Assembly: GCF_963678635.1 (NCBI RefSeq)
Contig: NC_087071.1
Coordinates: 39,085,858-39,149,857, forward strand
Length of the DNA stretch: 64,000 nt
Reading direction: 5' to 3'
Origin: Symsagittifera roscoffensis
Lineage: Eukaryota; Xenacoelomorpha; Acoela; Convolutidae
Part shown: positions 8,262-18,142 of the stretch, piece by piece
Layout: the number at the start of each line of letters is the position of its first letter
How positions within the stretch are numbered: the first letter of the stretch is position 1
The notes under the pieces: model-generated
Seen by the model: only the letters and a program-made list of their open reading frames with translations
The model's database searches: none
What the model was told of the DNA's origin: nothing
Made by a program: the position numbers and the translations under genes

Positions 8262-11200
8262 ATGGCCGATCGATACTGGAAGTCCATGCCATCGGCTCTG
8301 AAAAAGCCCACACTTGACGAACTGTACAGACGGCTGAGAGATCTGGATTACACTCAAGTGAACGAGAGAATGGCAGTGATGCTGAACGCCATCCTACAAT
8401 TGGAGGATGAGGGCGAGTGTCGAGAGTCTGCGACGGAGGCGGTCTTGATGGTAGGCTACACCACTGAAGGGGTGTCCGATCAAGCACAGACCAGATGGCT
8501 GTCCTGGAACGTGGATGGAGCGATAAGGGGGTTCGATTTGGCGAGGAACCCTGGTCTAAACAACAACACAGAGTATGGCGCGGGGGAATTCCCACTGCCG
8601 GCCAGACCATCAGTCAGGCCCGCGAGCCAGAGTACGAGTAAGGTACCGTCGATGTCACGGGCACAGCAGACGGGGGAGGCTTATCCGGACGTCAGTGCCA
8701 TGAAAAAAGAACTCGAGAGAACCCAGCGGGAGAAGAATAAGGCGAACCTCGACCGGGATCAAGCGGTGCTCGAGAGGGATCAAGCGCGGAGAGAATTGGA
8801 CATAATGAAGGCGGAACGGCTGCAGGCAGAAAGGGTGCGGGAGAATGCCGCGAATTGTGAGCAGCTGAAGCAGGCTCTCGAGAGAGACCAAGCAAAACTT
8901 GAGAGGATCCAGCAACAACAGCGCGAGCTCGATATGCAAAAAGGGGCTAGGCCCAAAGAGCGGGTAGTGACTGTCTCGAGGCCAGAGTCACGCATGGAGG
9001 TGGACGAAGCTCCTAGGTCAAAGGGACGATTCAACCTCGATCGTGCGGCGCAAGAACATATGAATGAGGGGCTGGAGGTATGGATACCACCCGAATCAAC
9101 GTCCTCCCTGCGTGGAATGGAGACTCAAGTAATACGACCATTGATGGACGTCGCGCTGCCGGGATACACACCGAGTTCGACCCCAGGTAGTAGTGGCGGC
9201 TCGTCACGGCTGAAAGAGTTGCAGGAGAGGTTACAGCTGAGGAATCGCGAGAGTCCGGTAAGAGTGGATTTACCCTCGACTTGGGGGGAACAGCCTGTCA
9301 GGAGTGTGATGATCTCGAGCTACAAGAAGAATACGGATGGGAGATATCGCAAGCACAATCGTATAGACTGGAATCCGGCGCAGAGAGAGAGAAGAGATTG
9401 CTTCCACGATGCGACTTGGGTGGAGTACTTCACGTATCCTCGAGTGCCTGAAGGCTCGGTTCACTTGATCATTGGAGACAGCTTGCTGCGGGTGCTGACC
9501 CGGATCCAATCCCATTGGCAAACGGGAATCTTGAGCTTCGCCGGAGCCGCAACGCCGCAGATGTTAGCGACTCTTGAGATGCTAGGGATGGTGAGCGTGT
9601 ACACAGTCACCCTGATGGTCGGGACGAATGATGTGTCAAGGGGGGAAGCGAGGAAGGTGACAAGGCTGCATGAAAAGATGAGCTGCATTCTCGAGGAGAT
9701 ACGGATCCAAATGGACCCGTCCATTCTCACGGTGTGTACTGTTCCCTACAACATGGGAGCGGATCAACATGCGGTAGAGATGAATACGAAGGTGCGCAGC
9801 CTGAACGAAACAATCAGGAAGATTCATCAGAGGAGTGTCCTTCCCCTTAGGCTACTGGACGTGGCTGAGCAAATGGAATTAACCTCTTTCCCTGACAATG
9901 CATCTGCGGATGGCATTCACTTTGACAGGCCCAGAGGGGTGGAATGGTTGAACGACGTCTTTCAAAAGCATATATGCGCGCTAGAGACGGATTTGCTGGA
10001 AACAGCACAGGTCACGTTCGGGCCACCCCCAAACCCACCCTTCTTCAACCCGAGATCTTTGTCGAGTCGCTTGGGCGAGAGGGCCGATTCTAGAGATAGT
10101 GAGAGGAATAGCCGGGCCAAGTTGCCGAGCACCACGCCCATGGAAGCTGATGAAGTGACATCAGCAACTTCCCAGGGGTCGGTAATGTCCTCAGTGGTGG
10201 TTGCGGAGAAAAAGAGGTCAGAGAAGCCACTGGAGACCAGCAGACAGAAGTATGAGGAGAAGGTCAAGGAACTGGATCTGGAAGACCTAGAGTGTAGACA
10301 GGAGCTAGCGAGGGCTTTGGGTCTTGAGCAGGTCTCACATGAAGACTTGGGGAGGCACAAGTGCGTGGACTGGTTGAAGGCTCATGAAACGCGTTTCTCG
10401 AGAGCGAAGTTGACAGAGACAGCAGACCTGAGTGGAATTCCCACTAGGTCGATGATGGGACCAATTAATTACAGACCTCTCAAGTCCTTGGGGAGCCCGG
10501 GACTGGTGGTGGAGCCTCCCAAGCACCGGACCAGCATTGCCCGAATTAGAGTGGCCACTCCAGCACAGTTGAGAGTGGTCGACAAACTGATGAACCCAAG
10601 AGAGATGGAGTTACCAGACGCCGAATACGAAGGCGCAAAATTGGCCAATGACCCCCGATATGGGAAACCCTGTGGGCAGGCGCAACTGGCCAAAACCTTA
10701 GCGGTCTACGACAGAGCAGACCCAGCTGCAGCAAGGGTGGTGATCGTGGCAGGATCAGATTTCGAAGGTACGTCTCCCAAGTTGTTTTGGCCAGAAACCC
10801 TAATATACACCTTGCCGGGTGCGGAACTGAACCAGATGTTGACCCTGGTAGTGGCAATAAAGTCAGAAATGCCCTGCGAACCTGAGTTACTGCTGTTTGC
10901 GGGGATGAACGATCATCTGCACGCAACGGGATTTCTTGAGCAGCTCAAGGGTGGTGAACCTACGCCAAAGAGGATCTGGGAGGCCATCCAGACCTTATTC
11001 GCGGCGATTAATGAAGTACAGGAGAATGTTGCCTCAAGATTCGGCGCCAAGACAAAAGTGGCGTTCACAACATCCCCCGGGTACTCGAGCATGCCGCTGG
11101 CTCTGCAATTCGTGTACGCGATCTTGATCTTGATCGCAGAGGGGAATGGGTGGCGTGTCCTGATGGCAGCTCCCAACCGAGAATTGGAACCGACGAACTT

Positions 11201-14200
11201 GAGGCTGTGCAAGTCAGAACTCGCGGCAGCGTGGGCGGACGTCTCCCATGCATTGAGAGGCTTTCACGAGTTGGCTGATATCCTCATCGTATTGGACGAG
11301 GTCCTCCTACTGGAAATATCTAACTTTGCCAGGCAACTTAAGCTCAGCCCGATCCTTAGGGATGATCACCCAGTGATAATTCACCTGACGGCTAGTCTGT
11401 GGTTTCGGGACATGGAGTTGACCATTACGAGCTCGACCAGCAGATCTAGAGGGCCAAACAACGAAAGGCAGAACGTGGCCACATCGGAAAAACAACTGGA
11501 GTCGATGGGGAATCGGTTGGCGCAAGAGGGAGGCAGATGGCCCTTCTTAAGCCCAAGGTTGGAAAATGCCACGAGGAAAACAAGAGAGGATGCGCCGCCT
11601 CTGGTGAAGCAGATCTGGGAGTTTCTCGAGGAGCAACTGGGAAAAGCTGAGGAAAAGGGGATGACGGTTGGCAGGTTCGTCACGGCAGCCAATGAGGTCA
11701 CGATTGGAGGATTTTGGAGAGAGCACGCGTGGGGTGAGCTGAAGACGAGGAGGGATCATGAGATTCTCGAGTTCTTGAGTCCTTGTTGGGGAAGAGAGTT
11801 CCTGACTGAGGTGTACAGTGCGAAGGAGACGATCTTTGATGCGTTTATACAGGAGATGTTGAATATGCCGATCAGCCTGTTGCTGGCGCTGTACCTGGTC
11901 TACCCAAGATACTTGTTTAATATGGGCCCCGCATACATGTTCAGTCGTGGTGTGGACACCCTCAGAATAGATGGATACTTGACGTTAGTACTCCTGACCC
12001 ACGGTGAACTGGCGTCATTTCACCGATTGATGAGGTATGGGGAGCCCCTGGCGATGGGAAGAACACACTCGAGTATTGAGACCTACTCGTACAAGTGTGC
12101 AGCCGGGCTAAGGACGCTGCTCGTGCAGTATCTACTGATGCAGAACAGGCACCTGACTGGCGAAGAAAAGAGCCCGAAGACCAGAGAGGAGTGGAGGAAA
12201 GTGAATGGAGGCATGCCCCTATTAACGGATCTATGCCTAGCCATGAGATCGGATCCCATGGGGATTATCCGGGGGCTGGGGGAGGTCGTGACTTGTATAT
12301 ATGGACCGGCTGTCACGTTCGCATTTCCAGATCCCTTGGTGACAGCTTATCGAGACTCCGTGACCCACGTGAGCCTCATAAGCGTACTGGATGGAACGAC
12401 ACTGAACTGGTGCCAGCAAGAGGTGCTAAGGGCACAAATGAGCAACACGGTGCTCTTCGGAAAGGTAAAGGATCCAGAGTTGATCGTGTACAGTTTCCGA
12501 GGACAAATGCAATGCCGGATGGGAGGCAAGCGCGAGGGCCCCATCGAAACTTACCCCAAGTTTTGGAACTTGAATCCCTTGGCAGCCAATGGACAAGAAA
12601 TCTTGAGAATCCCTGCATGGACAAAAAGTTTCGAGTTGGTGAAAAAGGAGCTGGAAGCGATATTGGAGAGAGAAGCCCTACCGACGAGCATTCCCGAGTT
12701 CCCCATAGTGAGGAGAATGACCCTAGGGATGAACAGTTCCCTGGTTGTCCCATCCTCCTACGCGAGAACCACGACTGAAGAACGGCAGAAGGAGTTTACT
12801 GACGGCTGGGATCCGCTCTTCATCGGCTATACTGCAGCAATTTATTTCCATACTAGCGATGTGAAGATAAACTCATGGACGACTCAAGCCAAGAAGATCA
12901 GAGGGTCGATGCCCCCTAAATTCGACGTGCAAGATACCTTGAGAGTACTTAAGCGGGCAGGCCTAGAGAACCAGCGGCCGGTATGGGACGACGGCAGGAT
13001 GATAGTGGAAGAAGGGCATGTAGCACTGAAAGCAGACGCGATGCTATTTGCCACAAGGAAGTACCGGGCACCTTACGGACTTGAGCTGATGGAGCGTAAT
13101 AGAGAAGGAAGGAAGTTAGATGCAGCAGGTCCATTGCACGTGGCACTGACAAAAAGTGAGGCGACGAGTTCAGCGACACCATCACCCCTTCCAGTAGACA
13201 TCCCTGGGGATAAAAAGAGTGGCACCGTGGCAGATCGATTCAAGAGGATCTTTGAGAGAAGGGAAGCAGAGTCAGGAGACGAAAGCATGGATGAAACCCT
13301 CAGTGAGGCAGGAGAGGATATGGAAGTGGGAAACACACCGGAGCAAAAACCAACGGAAGTGGAATTCACAGCGCAGGAATTGTTGAAAGACCTGAGTGAA
13401 GAAAACTGGGCAGATACTCCCACGCCACCTTTGACCTCGTCCCCTCGCAAGTACCCGGAAATGTCGTTGACAAGCGAGAATCCCAACATGGGAATGATCT
13501 TCTTGAGTACGGAGAGGAGGGAGAAGAATACCTTCGAGGGAAGCAGAGACGCCTTCCTGGGCACTCTGGATGGAGATGCTTGGCAAAAGTTCTTGAGCGA
13601 ATTCAATCGAGAAGTGGATGAAGACACCACGTTGGATAATTTCAAAGAAGAACTGTGGGACACGGTGGTGAAGTTTGGTGAGCCTGTCCTGGTGGGGACG
13701 GGTTTAGAAGAGAAAGCTAGAGTGGAACTACTGAACAAAATGGTCGAGTTGAGAAAGTCAAGAAAGACCAGAGAAGACAAATGTAAAGACAGCTCTACTC
13801 CGAAACAGAAAACTGACAATAAAATAATTAAGTGTACAAGGGGGGATAAGGTAGGAACTAGTAATATGATTAAAAGTACTAATATCCTTAAGGCTCGAGC
13901 AGGGGGGAGGCAAGAGTTGGCTGGAGAAAAGGAAGTTGAATCAGTGATGATACCAATGACGCCCCCAAGCAAAGACGTGAGGTCTCGCAAGAGGAAGAGA
14001 GACGTGGAGGGAATGGGCAGTCCTTCAGCTGACGCGGTCTCGGAAAAAGACTTGAGAGAGACGGCTCCCATGGTTCTGGCGCGATGGAAAACGGCAGCCT
14101 ACAAGAGTAGCTACGAACCGAGGAAACTGCTCGACATAGAAAAAGAAATGGAGAATCCCACTAGTTCCGTGACGGAGGAGGATTTCAAACCTCAAAGAAT

Positions 14201-17105
14201 AAAAATGAAGCGAGGTTCGACGAGCGGGCAGACCTGGGAAGTAGATGTTGGCAAAGAGTGGGTCTCAAGTGAACATCAAGCTGTCGGGAAGCAAGTGACC
14301 AGTGATCCACTTGAGAAAAGTAAAACCAGAAACACCTCCCGACCATGGTGGATAGCTCTCGAGACATTGAAGGAGATGGAAGGCTGTTTGAAGAAGTTGA
14401 ACAGTGGAGTGGCTCGCAAACGATACAGCTGGGCCACCCAGCAGAAGGCTGAGGTCAACAAGATAGAGTTGGCAAACCAGCTGAAGAGATCCTGGCAGAA
14501 CTTATTGAAGGATCATTTTGAAGAGGCGATGAGGACATCCTCATCCGCACCACCACTGATGGCGAATCCCTTTATCAGGACTGCAGGACAACTGATGTTC
14601 GCGTGGAGCCTGTTGGGGATAGAGCTGGAAACGCTGACTTCATACGACAAGTTGAAGCTGGGAGGAAAAAATCTAGAGATATACCGAATGTTGATGCAGC
14701 ACGTTGCCAAGGACAACTCAGGCTTGAGTCTGGCAAGGAGGAAGGATGCAACCTGTTTCTTGAGGTGGACGATGTCGATGATGACTGACAGTACCATCCT
14801 AGCATGTCATCAGAAAGCAGTCGCAAGCAAGACGTTGGAAAGGAGAGTCTCCACAGTCATCTTGAATGTGTATCAGAGTACTGGGATAGAGAGGGAGGAT
14901 GGTTCTAGGCAATCTCTGGAGAACCATAGGAAGTTGGATGAGATACGGAGGTTCTACAACAAGAAGTTCGAAGAGGAGCACGACGTTCACCGCAACCTGG
15001 CTTCGTCAGGGGAGTACCTGAAACTCAACAGAAAGGGAGAGTACCAATATGTTTCTGGAGTAATGGGAATGGCGTACAACCCCTTCTTGGACCTGGAAGC
15101 TGGAGGAGCCAACAGAAATTATGAAGTGGCGGAGCTGTTGAAGTTCTGGACAGAGAAGATAGTGGAGATAGACGTTGTAGAGAGAGAGAGACCTAGCCTG
15201 GGTCTGGTTCTTGAGGGGATGCCGGGAGTGATAAGTGTGCCACGCTCAAGTAAAAGAGTGGAGCTAAAAATGGGTGATGGGAGTGGCGTGTTGATCACGA
15301 ACCTGGGAGTGGTATGGAAATTACTCAGACCTTCCTGGTGTCCACATCCCCATGCAAGTATGATTGAGGAGGTCACTGAGCGAGTGAGATTGGCACCGAC
15401 AGAGGATGAGGACTTGGCGATCTTGAGCATAGTACACAAACTGATCTTGCCTCAGGTGAAAGAATCAAGTGAGGTGACAAGTGGAACAGAGCCGGTGAGG
15501 AGGATGGAGCCGGGCAGTTGTCTTGATTCGACATGCAGTAACGGCGAACATATTTGTGATGGACGATTATGCGTCAGGATACAATCTTTCCAGAAAGAGG
15601 ACCTCACTACCTGGTTTGAAGATATCACTGAAAGGGAGAAGAGTGAGGTACAGATAGTGGCTGAATGTTACGCGAGGACCACCGTGAACCTAGCGACAGC
15701 CTTGGGATTCTTCTCAAGAATGTGCAGTCTCCAGTCACTGGAGAGGCTAGAGTCAGAACATCACCTGGTGACCGCGTTAAGCGTGGAATCATGGCCCGGA
15801 GTGCTACAAGTGAACCAGAAGCACATCAAGAGTTGGAAGATCGGACTCGAGGCAGAGATGGGATTTCCCATGAGCGAAGCCTATGGATTGCCTCTAAATG
15901 CAAAATCCTTAGTGGGATCAGTGTTGGCTAACCTATGTGGGAGCCACTATCCACTACACATGGCGATGGTGGAGGTGTCCAGCCAGAGGGTGATGATAGA
16001 CAAAGCCTTCTCAGTGCCCAAGTGCGTGAGACTAGCTCGGATGTCACACCACTCACACAAGCTATTGAGGAAGATCCGAGGAGCAGTACCAAAGGAGCAA
16101 AGAGATGACTTGAGTGAAATCTGGGGTGAAGAACTTCTAGGCTTGGAGAGCGAAAATGCAAGTGATCATGGGAAGCAGAACGTGGTGGGGAAACCCGCAG
16201 TAGGTGCTTCAAGCTCGGAAGAAGTCGACGTGGTGCATGAGAAAATGATGGAACTTGAGCCTCTCCTAGAAGCTTCGGGAGAACGCAACCTTAGAAGCAT
16301 CGACCTCACGCATGGGGATTGTCCATGCCACTGTCTGGCGCAGACAGTGTGGTACCCGGACCGCGCCAATCTCTGTCTGATCTGGGACGTAGAAGAAATT
16401 AAGTCGCTAGGACTACCGGAGTATCGACAAAAGGTGACCATCTTAGTGGTAAGCACGATGCTGGCTCTGAGATGGATTGAGGAGAATATAGCGAAGTACA
16501 GAGAATCGAGAGCGCCAACAGCTGAATCGATTTATGCGATAGATTACAGCAGGAGACTGGAGTTGTTCGAGACTGCATGCAAGGTATTTGCCATACCAGT
16601 GCAAGTCAGACACATATGGAGCCGCCTGAGATTCTTTCCTTGGTTTCGTGCGACGTTAACATCCTGGTTGTATGCAGTGACAAAGGACCACATGAGGAAA
16701 CATCAGAAGGAATATCGACAATTCCAAGCTGAAATAGGGCCAGATGCCTTTAAGAGACCTCTGCTAACCCATCGAAACGCAATCACGGCGGGGTGGAAAA
16801 GAGTAGGCAGAATATCCAGAGACAATTCTAGAGCGAGGGAAACGATACTGGAGGAGGACCTGGCGAGGAATGTGAGCTTGAGTCTTCATAACTCCTTCTG
16901 CTTGAACCGGGAGTCGAAGGTGAAAGGCCTACCAAGTCAATTGAAAAGGTTGCAAGAGCAGAGAGAGTGGATGCGAGCCTATGAACAGCTGAAGGCCTGG
17001 GAGGAAATTGTGATTAGCTCCGACGACGAAGAGGCACTATTGGAACAAATTACAGTGCCAAGAACACCGGTATCAGGTACCTCGAAGGCGAAGAACATGA
17101 GGTGA
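8262..17105 (+). CDS. Copy A ORF2: giant SGNH-hydrolase-like accessory protein
   Basis: This 2,947-residue protein has no predicted signal peptide or membrane segment, so it is not a typical envelope. The start sits in a favourable context (G at -3, G at +4) and matches the starts in B and C. Residues about 1-115 form a small domain shared by all copies; 146-227 are a strong coiled coil. An SGNH/GDSL-like domain follows with block I GDS (S407), block II G428, block III GTND (N456) and block V DGIH (D550, H553), the complete usual catalytic set. Residues about 825-1050 look like a second SGNH-type fold (A-G-S-D at 830-833, A-G-M-N-D at 880-884). An acidic linker lies around 1700-1950. The rest is conserved but unrecognised, with a C-X4-C-X4-H-X-C-X4-C cluster near 2419 and a C-H-C-L-A-Q-T core near 2685. 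Esterase activity is plausible; its role in the element is unknown. Confidence 0.88.
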   Translation: MADRYWKSMPSALKKPTLDELYRRLRDLDYTQVNERMAVMLNAILQLEDEGECRESATEAVLMVGYTTEGVSDQAQTRWLSWNVDGAIRGFDLARNPGLNNNTEYGAGEFPLPARPSVRPASQSTSKVPSMSRAQQTGEAYPDVSAMKKELERTQREKNKANLDRDQAVLERDQARRELDIMKAERLQAERVRENAANCEQLKQALERDQAKLERIQQQQRELDMQKGARPKERVVTVSRPESRMEVDEAPRSKGRFNLDRAAQEHMNEGLEVWIPPESTSSLRGMETQVIRPLMDVALPGYTPSSTPGSSGGSSRLKELQERLQLRNRESPVRVDLPSTWGEQPVRSVMISSYKKNTDGRYRKHNRIDWNPAQRERRDCFHDATWVEYFTYPRVPEGSVHLIIGDSLLRVLTRIQSHWQTGILSFAGAATPQMLATLEMLGMVSVYTVTLMVGTNDVSRGEARKVTRLHEKMSCILEEIRIQMDPSILTVCTVPYNMGADQHAVEMNTKVRSLNETIRKIHQRSVLPLRLLDVAEQMELTSFPDNASADGIHFDRPRGVEWLNDVFQKHICALETDLLETAQVTFGPPPNPPFFNPRSLSSRLGERADSRDSERNSRAKLPSTTPMEADEVTSATSQGSVMSSVVVAEKKRSEKPLETSRQKYEEKVKELDLEDLECRQELARALGLEQVSHEDLGRHKCVDWLKAHETRFSRAKLTETADLSGIPTRSMMGPINYRPLKSLGSPGLVVEPPKHRTSIARIRVATPAQLRVVDKLMNPREMELPDAEYEGAKLANDPRYGKPCGQAQLAKTLAVYDRADPAAARVVIVAGSDFEGTSPKLFWPETLIYTLPGAELNQMLTLVVAIKSEMPCEPELLLFAGMNDHLHATGFLEQLKGGEPTPKRIWEAIQTLFAAINEVQENVASRFGAKTKVAFTTSPGYSSMPLALQFVYAILILIAEGNGWRVLMAAPNRELEPTNLRLCKSELAAAWADVSHALRGFHELADILIVLDEVLLLEISNFARQLKLSPILRDDHPVIIHLTASLWFRDMELTITSSTSRSRGPNNERQNVATSEKQLESMGNRLAQEGGRWPFLSPRLENATRKTREDAPPLVKQIWEFLEEQLGKAEEKGMTVGRFVTAANEVTIGGFWREHAWGELKTRRDHEILEFLSPCWGREFLTEVYSAKETIFDAFIQEMLNMPISLLLALYLVYPRYLFNMGPAYMFSRGVDTLRIDGYLTLVLLTHGELASFHRLMRYGEPLAMGRTHSSIETYSYKCAAGLRTLLVQYLLMQNRHLTGEEKSPKTREEWRKVNGGMPLLTDLCLAMRSDPMGIIRGLGEVVTCIYGPAVTFAFPDPLVTAYRDSVTHVSLISVLDGTTLNWCQQEVLRAQMSNTVLFGKVKDPELIVYSFRGQMQCRMGGKREGPIETYPKFWNLNPLAANGQEILRIPAWTKSFELVKKELEAILEREALPTSIPEFPIVRRMTLGMNSSLVVPSSYARTTTEERQKEFTDGWDPLFIGYTAAIYFHTSDVKINSWTTQAKKIRGSMPPKFDVQDTLRVLKRAGLENQRPVWDDGRMIVEEGHVALKADAMLFATRKYRAPYGLELMERNREGRKLDAAGPLHVALTKSEATSSATPSPLPVDIPGDKKSGTVADRFKRIFERREAESGDESMDETLSEAGEDMEVGNTPEQKPTEVEFTAQELLKDLSEENWADTPTPPLTSSPRKYPEMSLTSENPNMGMIFLSTERREKNTFEGSRDAFLGTLDGDAWQKFLSEFNREVDEDTTLDNFKEELWDTVVKFGEPVLVGTGLEEKARVELLNKMVELRKSRKTREDKCKDSSTPKQKTDNKIIKCTRGDKVGTSNMIKSTNILKARAGGRQELAGEKEVESVMIPMTPPSKDVRSRKRKRDVEGMGSPSADAVSEKDLRETAPMVLARWKTAAYKSSYEPRKLLDIEKEMENPTSSVTEEDFKPQRIKMKRGSTSGQTWEVDVGKEWVSSEHQAVGKQVTSDPLEKSKTRNTSRPWWIALETLKEMEGCLKKLNSGVARKRYSWATQQKAEVNKIELANQLKRSWQNLLKDHFEEAMRTSSSAPPLMANPFIRTAGQLMFAWSLLGIELETLTSYDKLKLGGKNLEIYRMLMQHVAKDNSGLSLARRKDATCFLRWTMSMMTDSTILACHQKAVASKTLERRVSTVILNVYQSTGIEREDGSRQSLENHRKLDEIRRFYNKKFEEEHDVHRNLASSGEYLKLNRKGEYQYVSGVMGMAYNPFLDLEAGGANRNYEVAELLKFWTEKIVEIDVVERERPSLGLVLEGMPGVISVPRSSKRVELKMGDGSGVLITNLGVVWKLLRPSWCPHPHASMIEEVTERVRLAPTEDEDLAILSIVHKLILPQVKESSEVTSGTEPVRRMEPGSCLDSTCSNGEHICDGRLCVRIQSFQKEDLTTWFEDITEREKSEVQIVAECYARTTVNLATALGFFSRMCSLQSLERLESEHHLVTALSVESWPGVLQVNQKHIKSWKIGLEAEMGFPMSEAYGLPLNAKSLVGSVLANLCGSHYPLHMAMVEVSSQRVMIDKAFSVPKCVRLARMSHHSHKLLRKIRGAVPKEQRDDLSEIWGEELLGLESENASDHGKQNVVGKPAVGASSSEEVDVVHEKMMELEPLLEASGERNLRSIDLTHGDCPCHCLAQTVWYPDRANLCLIWDVEEIKSLGLPEYRQKVTILVVSTMLALRWIEENIAKYRESRAPTAESIYAIDYSRRLELFETACKVFAIPVQVRHIWSRLRFFPWFRATLTSWLYAVTKDHMRKHQKEYRQFQAEIGPDAFKRPLLTHRNAITAGWKRVGRISRDNSRARETILEEDLARNVSLSLHNSFCLNRESKVKGLPSQLKRLQEQREWMRAYEQLKAWEEIVISSDDEEALLEQITVPRTPVSGTSKAKNMR

Positions 17106-17531
17106 GCCAGTGGCTCGAAAGGAAATTCTAGAGTCTTGAGTCTTGAGAGGGAGGGGGCTTGAGCGTGAACTTGGATAAAATCTGGGTTCACGGAAAAGAA
17201 ATTTTAGACGAATAAGATATTGTTATTAATATGATAGATCTAGTATATAAATCAAATTGATGCATGACAATTCTCTGACTGAAATAGGACAAAAGAAATT
17301 TTAAATTACTAGCTTAAAAAGCGAAAATTCACAGGTGCAGGTGTGTGCAGATTTTGGTTGCTGTTTAGCGATAGTGTGAAAATTTTACATGGTCGTGAAT
17401 TTTGCAAGGTAGATAAGCTTAAGTTCGATGCAAACTTCTGTAAATGACCACTGGCACTGTATCTTGAGCAACACTCGGTTCTCTGGGACTTATTGGCAGA
17501 TGACAACACACGATGAGGACATCGATCTCGA
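17106..17531 (+). other. 3' UTR of copy A
   Basis: This AT-rich stretch follows ORF2. It begins with short CTTGAGT iterations (about 17130-17150) and ends with GAGGACATCGAT just before the polypurine tract. No gene is supported. Confidence 0.75.
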
Positions 17532-17543
17532 GTCCGGGGAGTA
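17532..17543 (+). promoter_or_regulatory. Polypurine tract of copy A
   Basis: GTCCGGGGAGTA directly abuts the LTR start TGTGCCAGTCG. The same string directly abuts the LTR starts of B and C, which fixes the LTR boundary in all three. In this family it primes plus-strand DNA. Confidence 0.88.
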
Positions 17544-17623
17544 TGTGCCAGTCGGTCATGTCTAGGGGTTTGACCTTGAGAAATACGCAATTTTGGAGTG
17601 AAATTTTAATTTTGCAAAATTCG

Positions 17624-17646
17624 AATTGAGCATGTCATGCTCAATT
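17624..17646 (+). other. 23-bp near-perfect palindrome in A LTR
   Basis: AATTGAGCATG, one base, CATGCTCAATT. A second hairpin (GAAATTGC, 5-base loop, GCAATTTC) lies at 17731-17751. Strong hairpins occur in the first half of the B and C LTRs too, but with unrelated sequence. Confidence 0.8.
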
Positions 17647-18102
17647 TTCTCGAACCAACTGAAAATGAAAAAGTCAGAAATCAGAACACCCGAATTAACA
17701 ATTGCGGGAAACTACTCAAGAAAAAGGCAGGAAATTGCTATTCGCAATTTCTCGATACGAAATATCAAGAGAGTAGAGCTGTCTTGTCCTGAAAACAGGA
17801 GAATTGAATACGGACTTGAGACAGAACAATTATTCGAATGGAAAGGAGTGGACTCTGAATGGAAGAGTGGACAACTCGAGTGTCCAAAGGGTTCATTCAG
17901 AGACTTTGATTCTAGAGACAAAACTTACTTCTGTTATTGAAACTAATTGGCCTTAAAACTTATTTAGTTATATTAGTTAATTCTCAAGCTGCTCATCTTT
18001 AACTTACTCCTCATACTCAAGTGCGTCGATATGTAAGTTCCAATTTAAATTTCTCGAGTGCATTTTATGATAGTTATGTTGAGATAAGGCGAGTTTTAGG
18101 TT

Positions 18103-18121
18103 GATCCATCTGAAATGGATC
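18103..18121 (+). other. Conserved LTR hairpin, copy A
   Basis: GATCCAT, loop of five, ATGGATC, about 560 bases into the LTR. Copy B has AATCCAT, loop of five, ATGGATT at about 552 bases into its LTR. The closing G-C is replaced by A-T, a paired change. Confidence 0.6.
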
Positions 18122-18136
18122 AAAGTTCCACTGTCC

Positions 18137-18142
18137 AATAAA
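18137..18142 (+). promoter_or_regulatory. Possible polyadenylation signal in A LTR
   Basis: AATAAA lies about 594 bases into the LTR, a plausible place for an R-region signal. It could also be chance in AT-rich sequence. Confidence 0.35.

Noticed and set aside
8700-9000. Enrichment of CTCGAG/CTTGAG in copy A.
   Set aside because: Most cases encode Leu-Glu or Leu-Arg in coiled-coil and charged regions; codon preference is enough to explain it.
13073-14071. A 332-codon open frame on the minus strand within ORF2 of A, and a 224-codon one at 6991-7665.
   Set aside because: They are antisense to the acidic, Ser-rich coding region, have no conserved partner in B or C and read as Ser/Leu-rich noise.
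8262-17105. ORF2 as an envelope gene, by position after gag-pol.
   Set aside because: I see no signal peptide, furin-like site or transmembrane segment; the protein is charged and soluble-looking.
17626-17940. A 104-codon open frame in the A LTR, and a 64-codon one in both B LTRs (18941-19135, 42429-42623).
   Set aside because: They are short, not shared between subfamilies and lie in non-coding LTR; the two in B are simply the same repeat.
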